Below, in pieces: positions 42,778 to 52,147 of a DNA stretch of 64,000 nt (positions within the stretch are counted from its first letter, which is position 1; each line of letters opens with the position of its first letter). Source of the DNA: Deltaproteobacteria bacterium. Lineage in GTDB: Bacteria; Desulfobacterota; Desulfomonilia; UBA1062. The stretch is taken from NCBI GenBank assembly GCA_018433775.1, contig JAHDQN010000004.1, forward strand, positions 62,001 through 126,000, written 5' to 3'. Under the pieces are notes generated by a model. It worked only from the letters and a program-made list of their open reading frames with translations, made no database searches and was not told where the DNA came from. Both the position numbers and the translations under genes were made by a program.

Positions 42778-44424
42778 ATGAGAGTTGCAGATGCAGCGAA
42801 ATTGTCGGGGCTGTTCCTCGTCATAGGTATCACCTGTGCCTGGATGGATGGTGGAGTTGGAAACGTTATTCATCTAATCAACCGGTTATATGTATATCAT
42901 GGACTTCCGAAAACCTCGTTCTATGTACTGACTTACCTGGCCGCAGTTGCAGGCCTGGTATCGCTTTATGCTTCAAGAAGCGCATTGCTGCGTCATTTCT
43001 CTTACCTCGTAAGCTTTCTATCCATCTGTCTCTTTCTCAGTTATAAGAACATCAATGGTTATGGGTATACTTTTCACGATGCCAAGACCGCCCTATCGAA
43101 CCTGTTTTTTGCCGGCGAGGCATTGCAGACTTTTTATCCTCATTGTATCTGGCCGGCTATAATCTCATTCTTCTTCGTTTTTGCGGTCGAGATTGCGCAT
43201 AAGACCTTTCTTCCCAAGCTTAGCCCGGCTTTCGCCCTCGCAGCCATTCTTTCGATATTCCCTGTGTATGCCATCAATGAAAGAACCCTGGGTGGTATCT
43301 CACTATTCCCAATTATGTATGAGGTGCCTATCCTGACCTATACTGCTTTCTTCGACGCTCCTCCCCGGGTGGAGAGACTCGAGCCCTTTTTCGATCCTTC
43401 CGGGCAAGCTCTGGCCAAACACATCATTTTTATTATTGATGAGAGCATCCGCGGAGATATGTTGAGTATAAACGGGTATGATGTAGATACAACACCCTTT
43501 TTGGCGAGTGTTTCAAAGAAGGCCAGAAGTCTCGGTGTCGCCTGCTCATGTACCAACTGCAGTTCGACTACCAATACTATTCTCGTAACAGGGATCGGCC
43601 TCCATCAATTACCCGATACAGGATACGAAACATTGAAACAGCCGAGCCTGTTTCAATATGTTAAACGAGCAGGATATAAGACCTTTTTTCTCGATGGCCC
43701 CAATTCCTGGGGAAGGCCAAGGGATTATCTGGGAGACAGTGACATCAAATCCATCGACAGCTATTGCTGTGTAAAAAGCGAGTATGGCGGGGTGGATAAT
43801 TACTGCATTGACTATGAGATGATTGAACTGGTGAATGAAATAATCAATTCCCAGGAATCAAGCTTTATTTACATGATCAAATACGGATGTCACTTCTGCT
43901 ATGAGAATGATTATCCTCACGAAAACAAACACTTCTCTCCTACCATCAGCGAGGTGGAATATAACGACCTGCAATCCGTGCTCAACAGCTACTATAATGC
44001 CTTGCTCTGGTCCGTCGACGGCTTTTTCGAACGGCTGCTTCCTGTACTCCAGGATAAGGACATCCTGGTCATATACACTTCTGACCACGGTCAGAGCATT
44101 GAAGAGTATCGGACTATGCCGGCGACCCATTGTGTCGGGAAAAACGCACCCAGCAGTCAGGCATCTGTGCCGTTCATCCTTTTTCCCATGAATGAAAGGA
44201 TTACCACTGCTCTGGATGAGAAGGCGTCCGATACCTTTGATCATAACCACGGCAGGGTCAGCCACTTTCAGACCTTCCCTTCTCTTCTTGTAATCATGGG
44301 ATATCCACCGGCTGAGGTATCGGACAGTTATGGTGCTACGATCTTCGACGAGCTTCCTGAAGAGAGGATGTTCATCACCGGTTCTCTCTATGGAAAAGGC
44401 GATTTTCATGTAAAAAAATTTTAG
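42778..44424 (+). CDS. EptA-like phosphoethanolamine (or related) transferase, alkaline-phosphatase fold
   Basis: 548 residues. The first 190 or so form five membrane helices; from about 210 there is a periplasmic sulfatase/alkaline phosphatase-like domain: HIIFIIDESIRGDMLSINGY has the first metal ligands, CTNCSSTTNTILV the region of the Thr nucleophile, and YTSDHGQSIEE (about 434) further ligands. Such enzymes move phosphoethanolamine from phosphatidylethanolamine to lipid A or other glycans. The gene is poorer in G+C than its neighbours and stands alone between the CruF-like gene and trpA, which suggests separate acquisition. It has a weak ribosome site. A related sugar or glycerol-phosphate transferase is possible. 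Confidence 0.8.
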   Translation: MRVADAAKLSGLFLVIGITCAWMDGGVGNVIHLINRLYVYHGLPKTSFYVLTYLAAVAGLVSLYASRSALLRHFSYLVSFLSICLFLSYKNINGYGYTFHDAKTALSNLFFAGEALQTFYPHCIWPAIISFFFVFAVEIAHKTFLPKLSPAFALAAILSIFPVYAINERTLGGISLFPIMYEVPILTYTAFFDAPPRVERLEPFFDPSGQALAKHIIFIIDESIRGDMLSINGYDVDTTPFLASVSKKARSLGVACSCTNCSSTTNTILVTGIGLHQLPDTGYETLKQPSLFQYVKRAGYKTFFLDGPNSWGRPRDYLGDSDIKSIDSYCCVKSEYGGVDNYCIDYEMIELVNEIINSQESSFIYMIKYGCHFCYENDYPHENKHFSPTISEVEYNDLQSVLNSYYNALLWSVDGFFERLLPVLQDKDILVIYTSDHGQSIEEYRTMPATHCVGKNAPSSQASVPFILFPMNERITTALDEKASDTFDHNHGRVSHFQTFPSLLVIMGYPPAEVSDSYGATIFDELPEERMFITGSLYGKGDFHVKKF

Positions 44425-44511
44425 CACGAAGGGGTCCATCTGACCGATTCCGTGAGGAGACAACCCCTGGCAAAAGGCGTTGGTCCATGTATTTAATATT
44501 CTAGGGAAAAT

Positions 44512-45263
44512 TTACATCATAAGCATCCGGAGCACCTTCCTTGATTCCTCCACCGGTGTTTTCGATTCCATAACCCTGCCCATGAGATGGCTGCCCACGA
44601 TCACCCCGTCGGCAAAGGAGAGCATATCTTCGACCTGGGTCGCGGTGGATACGCCGAACCCCGTGCATACGGGCAGATCCGTGAGGGACCTGATGTCCTG
44701 CACCTGCCGGCGGACCTCTGCGGGCAGGTTCGACCGGGCGCCGGTCACCCCCTTGACCGTGACTGCGTACACGAAACCGCTGCACTGGGACACGACTTCC
44801 CGCCGCCGCTCTTCGGGCGTGGTGGGGGCCACGAGCCTGATAAGGTCGATGCCGATACTCCGGCAAATCTCGTGAATGCCCGAGGCGTCGGAGGGCAGGT
44901 CCGGGATGATGACGCCCTGTATTCCGCTGTCCCTGAGCCGGACGAGCGTTTCCCCCATCCCGCGGCGCATGAGGGGGTTGATGTACGACATCACGATCAG
45001 CGGGGCCCTTACCCCGGTACTCCACTTCGCCACCCTGGGCAGGAGACCGTCCAGGGTGAACCCGGCCTGCAGGGCCAGATGGGAGGCCTTCTGGAGCACC
45101 GGGCCGTCCGCCATGGGGTCGGAAAAGGGGATCCCGATCTCGATTGCCGCCGCGCCGGCATCACTGAGCGCCCGGATGATCTCTCCCGTGGCGTCCAGAT
45201 CGGGCAGACCCGCGGTCACATAGGGGATGACCGCTCTTTTACTCGTCCGTATCGCTTCCGCTA

Positions 45264-45267
<4 letters not shown>
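44512..45267 (-). CDS. trpA: Tryptophan synthase alpha subunit
   Basis: 251 residues. [15 protein letters not shown], then [20 protein letters not shown] with the catalytic Glu and Asp, and [10 protein letters not shown] are all family-specific. Cleaves indole-3-glycerol phosphate to indole, passed to TrpB. The start overlaps the trpB stop by four bases. Last gene of the trp operon; the stretch to the converging EptA-like gene (44425-44511) shows no clear terminator. Confidence 0.97.
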
Positions 45268-46411
<1,144 letters not shown>

Positions 46412-46415
<4 letters not shown>

Positions 46416-46999
46416 TTTTTCGCCTCCTGTTTCGCTTCATGGATGAATTTCCGAATCTTTTCCCTGTCTTTGATTCCGGGTGCCGTTTCCACCCCGGAGC
46501 TCACGTCCACCCCAAACGGCCCTGCCTGAGCGATCGCCTGCCCGACGTTTTCCGGGGTGAGCCCTCCGGCGAGGATAAAGGGGATGCCGAGGCGTCTCCA
46601 GTCACCGGACCTGCCGGTGCCCATGCTCGGATCCAGGAGGACGCGGCAGGGAAAATCCTCGGGAATCAGGGCCGGCTCCGGCCCCGGTTCCGCTCCCTTC
46701 AACGCTGCAATGATCCTGAAATCATCGAGCAGCATACGGTGCGCCGGTGTGAGCGGAGCGTGGAGCTGGACCGTATCGAGCCCCAGACGCTTCGAGATAT
46801 CTGCGATATATTCGGGGGCTTCATCCGTGAACACCCCGACCTTCTCCACGCCTCGGATATCGTGAATCCACGAGCCCACCAGATCCGGGTCCGCCCTTCT
46901 CCTGCTCCGGGTGAGCACGAAGCCCACGGCGTCTGCGCCGTACCCGCATGCTGCCAGGGCGTCTTCATACCGGGTGATGCCGCAGATCTTCACCCACAT
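46412..46999 (-). CDS. trpF: Phosphoribosylanthranilate isomerase
   Basis: 195 residues, TIM barrel. [20 protein letters not shown] carries the catalytic Cys, and [16 protein letters not shown] and [16 protein letters not shown] the phosphate-binding and catalytic Asp regions. Third enzymatic step of the pathway (Amadori rearrangement). Its start overlaps the trpC stop by 10 bases and its stop overlaps the trpB start by four. Confidence 0.96.
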
Positions 47000-47736
47000 C
47001 GAAATATCTCCCGCCGGGTCTGCTCGCTGACCACGGCCCTCCCGATGAGCGCCGCGTCATAGCCCAGCCGCCCGAGCTCCTCGATCCTCTTTGCCGACGA
47101 GATGCCGCTTTCGGCCACCTTGACCGCCCCGGGAGGCAGAAGGCCTGCCATCTCCTCGTGGCGCTTCGGCTCGACCTTGAGAGTCGAGAGATCGCGCACG
47201 TTCACCCCGATGATGCCGGCCCCGACATCGAGGGCCTTGTCCAGCCCCTCCCGGCCGTGCACCTCCACCAGGCAGTCCAGGCCCAGGGACCTGCCGAAGG
47301 AGAAGAGCCGGGCGAGCTCCTGTGTCGAGAGCATCTCGGTGATGAGCAGTACCGCGTCCGCGCCTAAGGACCTGGCCTGGCACAGCTGGCGCTCGTCAAC
47401 GATGAAGTCCTTCATGAGCAGGGGGAGCCTTGAGCTCTTTCTGATCTCGACGAGGTGATCCGTGCTCCCGGCAAAGAACATGGGCTCGGTGAGGCAGGAT
47501 ATGGCCGAGGCGCCTAAGCCCTCGTAGTCGGCGGCGAGCTCGGAAGGGCTCTTACGCATCCCGAGATGCCCGTCAACCGGCGTGGCGTACTTTACCTCGG
47601 CGATCACCGCCATACCGGTGAGCGCATCCCTGAACGATCGGATGGGCGGCCGGGAGGAGAAGCCGGAATCCCCGGTCGAGAGCCCGGCGACCCTCTGCTG
47701 CGCCAGTTGCCTCATGTGACGGAGAAAGTCCATCAT
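46990..47736 (-). CDS. trpC: Indole-3-glycerol phosphate synthase
   Basis: 248 residues. MAVIAEVKYATPVDG is the family block usually reading EVKKASPS, here slightly divergent but with the catalytic Lys; MKDFIVDERQL, DAVLLITEML and GVNVRDLSTL follow, and the C-terminus has VAESGISSAKRIEEL. Single-function protein, not fused to TrpF. The start overlaps trpD by four bases. Confidence 0.95.
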   Translation of the reverse strand: MMDFLRHMRQLAQQRVAGLSTGDSGFSSRPPIRSFRDALTGMAVIAEVKYATPVDGHLGMRKSPSELAADYEGLGASAISCLTEPMFFAGSTDHLVEIRKSSRLPLLMKDFIVDERQLCQARSLGADAVLLITEMLSTQELARLFSFGRSLGLDCLVEVHGREGLDKALDVGAGIIGVNVRDLSTLKVEPKRHEEMAGLLPPGAVKVAESGISSAKRIEELGRLGYDAALIGRAVVSEQTRREIFRCG

Positions 47737-48725
47737 GCCCTGGCCCGTTTCAGCGCCTCGCGCGCGCCGCCTTCCGCGATCACCTTTACCGCCTTCTCCA
47801 CGCCTTCCCGGATGCCCAGGCCGCTGTCAATGGCCATGAACGCAGCCCCTGCATTGAGCAGGATCCCGTCCAGGCAGGGGCCTTTGAGCTTTCCCTCGAA
47901 TACGGCCTGAATCTTCCGGGCCGATTCCTCCGGGTTCGATACACGCAGCCCATCCAGGCCCTGCCGCTGGATCCCGGCATCCTCGGGCCTGATCTCGCCC
48001 CTCTCTATCCTGCCGCAGGTGAGCCGCGCATACCGGGTCACCCCGGATACGGACACCTCGTCGAGACTTGAGTTGACCACCATGGCGCCCTTTGACCCCA
48101 GGAGTCTTAAACACTCGATCATGGGATCGATGAGGTCACAGTGGTAGACACCGATGACATGGTACGCGGCATTCGCCGGGTTGGTCAGGGGACCAAGGAT
48201 ATTAAAAATCGTCTTCATGCCGAGCTGCTTTCTGGCGGGCATGGCGTGCTTCATGCTCGGATGGTACCGGGGCGCGAACATGAAGGCGAAACCGCCGTCC
48301 TTGACGAGCGAGTCCGCAGCCTGCTCGGGCCCCATGTCGATGGGGACCCCGAGCGCCTCCAGGCAGTCTGCGCTGCCAGACGACGAGCTCACCGAGCGGT
48401 TGCCGTGCTTGGCCACCCTGACACCCGCCCCGGCCAGGACAAAGGCGACGGCCGTGGAGATATTGAGTGTGGACGCGCCGTCCCCGCCCGTGCCGCAGGT
48501 ATCCATGACATCGAAATCCACGGGAACCCTCAATGCCTTGCACCGCATGATCCGCGCAGCAGACGCGATCTCGGAGGGCCTCTCGCCCTTGGCCCTCAGG
48601 GCGACCAGAAACGCCCCGATCTGGATATCATTGGCCTGCCCGGACATGATGGCGTCAAAAGCCGTTTCCATCTCCTGATCGCTCAAGTCCTGCCCTTCGA
48701 TGAGCTTTTCGATAAACTCTTTCAT
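47733..48725 (-). CDS. trpD: Anthranilate phosphoribosyltransferase
   Basis: 330 residues from ATG 48725, preceded by GGAGGTCGT; a longer open frame to 48872 is an artefact overlapping trpG. DTCGTGGDGASTLNISTAVA is the glycine-rich PRPP loop, KHGNRSVSSSSGSADCLEAL the second substrate region. Adds phosphoribosyl to anthranilate. The start overlaps the trpG stop by four bases. Confidence 0.96.
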   Translation of the reverse strand: MKEFIEKLIEGQDLSDQEMETAFDAIMSGQANDIQIGAFLVALRAKGERPSEIASAARIMRCKALRVPVDFDVMDTCGTGGDGASTLNISTAVAFVLAGAGVRVAKHGNRSVSSSSGSADCLEALGVPIDMGPEQAADSLVKDGGFAFMFAPRYHPSMKHAMPARKQLGMKTIFNILGPLTNPANAAYHVIGVYHCDLIDPMIECLRLLGSKGAMVVNSSLDEVSVSGVTRYARLTCGRIERGEIRPEDAGIQRQGLDGLRVSNPEESARKIQAVFEGKLKGPCLDGILLNAGAAFMAIDSGLGIREGVEKAVKVIAEGGAREALKRARA

Positions 48726-49300
48726 ACGACCTCCTTTGTCTGTGCAATGAAATTGCTCATGATCCGGTGTCCATGCTCGGTGGCGATGGATTCCGGATGG
48801 AACTGGACCCCGAAGACCGGGTAGCGCTCGTGCCTCAGACCCATGACCTCGTTGTCCTCGGACCGGGCGCACACGAGGAACGCCCCGGGCAGGGTCTTCT
48901 CGTCAATGGCAAGGGAATGGTACCTCACCGCCTCGAACCCCTGCGGAATACCCGTGAACAGGCCGCAGCCGTCGTGGGTGATCTGCGAGGACTTCCCGTG
49001 CATGACCCTGCCCGCATGGATGGTAGTTGCACCGAAAGCCTCTCCGATGCACTGGTGCCCGAGGCATACGCCCAGGATGGGGATGCTCGCGTGGAATCTC
49101 CTGACCACCTCCACGGAAATGCCCGCGGAATGCGGCGTGCCTGGCCCGGGCGAGATGATGACGCCCGACGGAGACAACCCCTTTATTTTGTCGAGGCCGA
49201 TGGCATCATTCCGGTACACCTTCACCTCCTGCCCCAGGATCTCGAAGCCCTGGACCAGGTTGTAGGTGAACGAGTCGAAGTTATCGATCATGAGGATCAT
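48722..49300 (-). CDS. trpG: Anthranilate synthase glutamine amidotransferase component
   Basis: 192 residues from ATG 49300 (the frame is open far upstream, but that overlaps trpE). ILMIDNFDSFTYNLVQ is the usual start; ILGVCLGHQCIGEAF has the catalytic Cys, and GVQFHPESIAT the His and Glu. Supplies ammonia to TrpE. Stand-alone and not fused to TrpD. The ATG is the ATGA overlap with the trpE stop. Confidence 0.96.
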   Translation of the reverse strand: MILMIDNFDSFTYNLVQGFEILGQEVKVYRNDAIGLDKIKGLSPSGVIISPGPGTPHSAGISVEVVRRFHASIPILGVCLGHQCIGEAFGATTIHAGRVMHGKSSQITHDGCGLFTGIPQGFEAVRYHSLAIDEKTLPGAFLVCARSEDNEVMGLRHERYPVFGVQFHPESIATEHGHRIMSNFIAQTKEVV

Positions 49301-50682
49301 GCCATGCCTCCCAGGGCCGCGCTCAGGGCCTTGAGCTTGCTGTCGATCTCCCTGAGCTCGCTTTCCGGCACCGAGTCCCACACGATCCCGGCCCCTGCCT
49401 GCACGTAGTATTCCCTGTCCCGGATAAAGATGGTCCGGATGGCGATCCCGGTGTCGATGTCTCCGTTGAACGACAAATACCCCACCGCGCCCGCATACGG
49501 GCCCCGGCACATCCCTTCCAGCTCGTCGATGATCTCCATGGCCCTGACCTTGGGCGCCCCGGATACCGTTCCTGCGGGGAAGCAGGATTTCAGCACATCC
49601 ATGTTCGTGAGCCCGGCCCTGATCCTGCCCTCCACGCTCGAGACGATGTGCATGACGTGCGAGTACCTCTTCACCTCCTCGCGGGACGTCACCTTCACCG
49701 TGCCCGGCCGGGAGACCCTGCCCACGTCGTTGCGCGCCAGGTCCAGGAGCATGAGGTGCTCGGCACGCTCCTTTGCGTCGTTCATCAGGTCTCTGGCGAG
49801 CATCCGGTCTTCCTGCTCGCTCTTGCCCCGGGGCCTCGTGCCTGCGATAGGAAGCGAGGTGATCGTGTCTCCCCTGAGCCTGACCATGACCTCGGGAGAG
49901 GACCCCACGAGGGTCGTATGGCCCAGGTTGATATGGAACAGGTAGGGCGACGGGTTGATGTGCCTGAGGCGCCGGTAGGTGTCGAAGGGGCTGCACGCGG
50001 CATCGAGCCTGAGCCTCCGGGAGAGGACGGTCTGAATGATCTCGCCTTCCCTGATGTAGCCCCTGGCGGTCCTGACCGCATCCATAAATTCGTCCTCGCT
50101 CAGCGATGCGTCCTCGATGCGGCACGGAGGAGGGCTCTGGGGTTCCTTGATGCGGGGGCGGGAAAAGAGCTGGCCTTCGATTGCGGCAAAGGCCCTGCCC
50201 GCCCTCCTTATCGCATCGTCCTCGCCGATCCCGGGCTCAGGGATCGTGTGGACCAGGGAGACCTCCTGCTTGGGGTGATCGAAGACCACCAGGGAATCCA
50301 CGCGTCCCAGCAAGGCATCCGGGAAACCCGAGGGCACTCCCGGCCGGGGGAGCCGCTCGATCCCCCTCACCAGATCGTACCCCAGGTACCCTACATACCC
50401 CCCGATAAAAGGGGGCAGGCCGTCCTGTTCGAAGGTGAGCGAGCTGCCCTTCAAGGGGATGCGGTCCCAGGGGTCGTCCTTATCGTGTACGGCAATCATG
50501 TGATCGTCCGAGAATCTCCCGATAAAGCTGTACGAGCCCGGGATGGACTCAAGCAGAAAGCCCTTCCCCTCGCCCACGAGTGAAAAATACGTCTGGACCG
50601 GGGTGAGCGTGTCGCACGCCAGGCGCTTCCTGACCGCCACCCCCTGATCGTCCCTGTCCCTGAACACCCTGAATGTCTCCAT
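49297..50682 (-). CDS. trpE: Anthranilate synthase component I
   Basis: 461 residues. The N-terminal LLESIPGSYSFIGRF region forms the tryptophan feedback site (LLES motif). The C-terminal chorismate-binding part has IQTVLSRRL, SPYLFHINLG, GTRPRGKS and SGAPKVRAMEIIDELEG. Converts chorismate to anthranilate with TrpG. ATG follows AAGGGAAG. First gene of trpEGDCFBA, just below an attenuator hairpin. Confidence 0.96.
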   Translation of the reverse strand: METFRVFRDRDDQGVAVRKRLACDTLTPVQTYFSLVGEGKGFLLESIPGSYSFIGRFSDDHMIAVHDKDDPWDRIPLKGSSLTFEQDGLPPFIGGYVGYLGYDLVRGIERLPRPGVPSGFPDALLGRVDSLVVFDHPKQEVSLVHTIPEPGIGEDDAIRRAGRAFAAIEGQLFSRPRIKEPQSPPPCRIEDASLSEDEFMDAVRTARGYIREGEIIQTVLSRRLRLDAACSPFDTYRRLRHINPSPYLFHINLGHTTLVGSSPEVMVRLRGDTITSLPIAGTRPRGKSEQEDRMLARDLMNDAKERAEHLMLLDLARNDVGRVSRPGTVKVTSREEVKRYSHVMHIVSSVEGRIRAGLTNMDVLKSCFPAGTVSGAPKVRAMEIIDELEGMCRGPYAGAVGYLSFNGDIDTGIAIRTIFIRDREYYVQAGAGIVWDSVPESELREIDSKLKALSAALGGMA

Positions 50683-50700
50683 TGTACTTCCCTTTCACGA

Positions 50701-50741
50701 AAAAAAAGCGGCAGGCTCGTCGGGAGCCTGCCGCTTTTTTT
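50701..50741 (-). terminator. trp attenuator hairpin (perfect inverted repeat, 18-nt arms, 5-nt loop)
   Basis: Arms of GCGGCAGGCTC (50708-50718) and its reverse complement (50724-50734), extended by A7/T7 on each side, with a 5-base loop. Read on the minus strand it ends in a run of eight T (50700-50707), 17 bases before the trpE start. An intrinsic terminator inside a trp leader is the hallmark of attenuation. No clear antiterminator pairing was found by eye. Confidence 0.85.
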
Positions 50742-50768
50742 GCCTGCACTCTTTTAAAAAAAGTCGCT

Positions 50769-50882
50769 CTAGGGCAAACCTCCCGTCACCTCATTCCTCA
50801 AGACACGCCACCACCACGACACGGTTGCAGCACGTTTTCCAAAGGATTCGCTTCTCTCGTTCTCGAGCACTCGTATCAGCAT
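50769..50882 (-). CDS. trpL: trp leader peptide with three consecutive Trp codons
   Basis: Hand-read frame of 37 codons from ATG 50882 to TAG 50769-50771, too short to be noticed by length. It contains TGG TGG TGG at 50808-50816 (Trp23-25), followed by an Arg codon, and lies between a strong promoter and the attenuator directly upstream of trpE. This matches trp leader peptides, in which ribosome stalling at tandem Trp codons controls the downstream terminator. The ATG coincides with the expected transcription start, so the real start may be this ATG on a leaderless RNA or a later GTG (codon 5, or codon 21, giving 17 residues). The Trp codons are in frame for all of these. Confidence 0.8.
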   Translation of the reverse strand: MLIRVLENERSESFGKRAATVSWWWRVLRNEVTGGLP

Positions 50883-50883
50883 G

Positions 50884-50905
50884 ATGTTTCTATACACAGA
50901 AACAT
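50884..50905. promoter_or_regulatory. Inverted repeat overlapping the trp -10 region, possible operator
   Basis: ATGTTTCT and AGAAACAT, exact reverse complements, flank a 6-base spacer. The repeat covers the -10 hexamer of the trp promoter, a usual place for a repressor. It is not like the E. coli TrpR operator. No regulator gene is nearby. Confidence 0.45.
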
Positions 50906-50918
50906 TTCGTCCTGTCAA
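50889..50918 (-). promoter_or_regulatory. Sigma-70 promoter of the trp operon
   Basis: Minus strand TTGACA (50913-50918), 18 bases, TATAGA (50889-50894); the alternative -10 TGTATA (50891-50896) gives 16 bases. The -35 is a perfect match. The leader ATG begins 6 bases after TATAGA. Confidence 0.7.
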
Positions 50919-51019
50919 CGATATTTTTCTCCGCCGCCGTCCTCCTGCTCATCTACCCGAAAAATCTGGAACAATGAGACATGGCCTTGATTTTTCCGGC
51001 GGTAAGGTGCTAGTATTCC

Positions 51020-51048
51020 TTGAGAACACAACAATCTCCGGATATTAC
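51020..51048 (+). promoter_or_regulatory. Possible sigma-70 promoter of fbp
   Basis: TTGAGA (51020-51025), 17 bases, TATTAC (51043-51048), 25 bases before the fbp start. Spacing is ideal, but both hexamers are imperfect. Confidence 0.4.
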
Positions 51049-51073
51049 TACCTGTATACAAAGGGGAGGCACT

Positions 51074-52090
51074 ATGAACGACAAGGTCATCTCTCTCGAC
51101 AGACACATCATCGATGAACAGCGGAGGTACGGCGGCAGGGGGGATTTCAGCGCGATCCTGAGCCAGATCATCTTCGCCGCCAAGATCGTAGCGGCCCAGG
51201 TCGCCCATGCCGGGCTCGTGGAAGACATTCTCGGCCGCACCGGCAACACGAATGTCCAAGGAGAGGAAGTCCAGAAGCTCGATGTCTATGCCAACAGCAT
51301 GTTCATAAGCGCGCTGAACTATATCGGCAAGGTCTGCGTCATGGCCTCCGAGGAGGACCCGGATCTGATCCTGGTGCCCAAGGAGCACCCGAAAGGCGAG
51401 TACGTGGTCATGTTCGACCCGCTGGACGGCTCGTCCAACGTTGACGTCAATGTTTCCATCGGGACCATCTTCGGGATCTACAAGCGCGTCTCCGACGGCG
51501 ATGACGGAATTCTGGAAGACTGCCTCCAGCCGGGCAGCCAGCTCTTCGGCGCCGGCTACATCATCTACAGCTCGAGCGTCAACCTGGTGTATTCCACCGG
51601 AAACGGCGTGAACGTCTTCAGCCTCGACCCGAGCGTGGGCGAGTTCGTGCTCTCCAACCCCGACATCAAGATCCCTCCCCGTGGCAAGATCTACAGCGCG
51701 AACGAGGGAAATTACGCCTACTGGAAGAAGGGCACCCGGGAGTACATCGACTACCTCAAGTCAGAGGACAACAAGATCGGCAAGCCCTATTCCTCCCGCT
51801 ACATCGGCTCGCTCGTGGCCGACTTTCACCGCAACCTGCTCAAGGGAGGCATCTTCCTGTACCCCGAAGACATCAAAGACCCGAAGAAGCCCACCGGCAA
51901 GCTGAGACTCCTCTACGAGGCCAATCCCCTGGCGTACATCGCCGAGCAGGCGGGCGGCTATGCATCCACCGGGTACGAGCGGATCCTCGACATCAAGCCC
52001 GGCAAGCTTCACCAGCGTGTGCCGCTGATCATCGGATCGAAAGAGGACGTGCTCGAGTACGAGGAGTTTGCGAAGAAGAACAATCTCTGA
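51074..52090 (+). CDS. fbp: Fructose-1,6-bisphosphatase class I
   Basis: 338 residues from ATG 51074, with AAGGGGAGG six bases upstream; the earlier TTG at 51020 lies in the promoter. The metal-binding motif DPLDGSSNVDVNVSIG lies near 115, followed by SSVNLVYSTG and KPSGKL-like LRLLYEANPLAYIAEQAGG with the substrate-binding residues. It removes the 1-phosphate from fructose 1,6-bisphosphate in gluconeogenesis. The aldolase gene is 57 bases downstream, so the pair forms a gluconeogenic unit. Confidence 0.95.
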   Translation: MNDKVISLDRHIIDEQRRYGGRGDFSAILSQIIFAAKIVAAQVAHAGLVEDILGRTGNTNVQGEEVQKLDVYANSMFISALNYIGKVCVMASEEDPDLILVPKEHPKGEYVVMFDPLDGSSNVDVNVSIGTIFGIYKRVSDGDDGILEDCLQPGSQLFGAGYIIYSSSVNLVYSTGNGVNVFSLDPSVGEFVLSNPDIKIPPRGKIYSANEGNYAYWKKGTREYIDYLKSEDNKIGKPYSSRYIGSLVADFHRNLLKGGIFLYPEDIKDPKKPTGKLRLLYEANPLAYIAEQAGGYASTGYERILDIKPGKLHQRVPLIIGSKEDVLEYEEFAKKNNL

Positions 52091-52147
52091 TAACGGAACA
52101 GATCCGAACCAAAACAGCTTTCGTAGCACAGACGAAGGAGGTCATAT

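Noticed and set aside
49301-50125. Long extension of the trpG frame into trpE
   Set aside because: Arg/Gly/Pro/His-rich shadow of trpE; the true trpG start is the ATGA at 49300.
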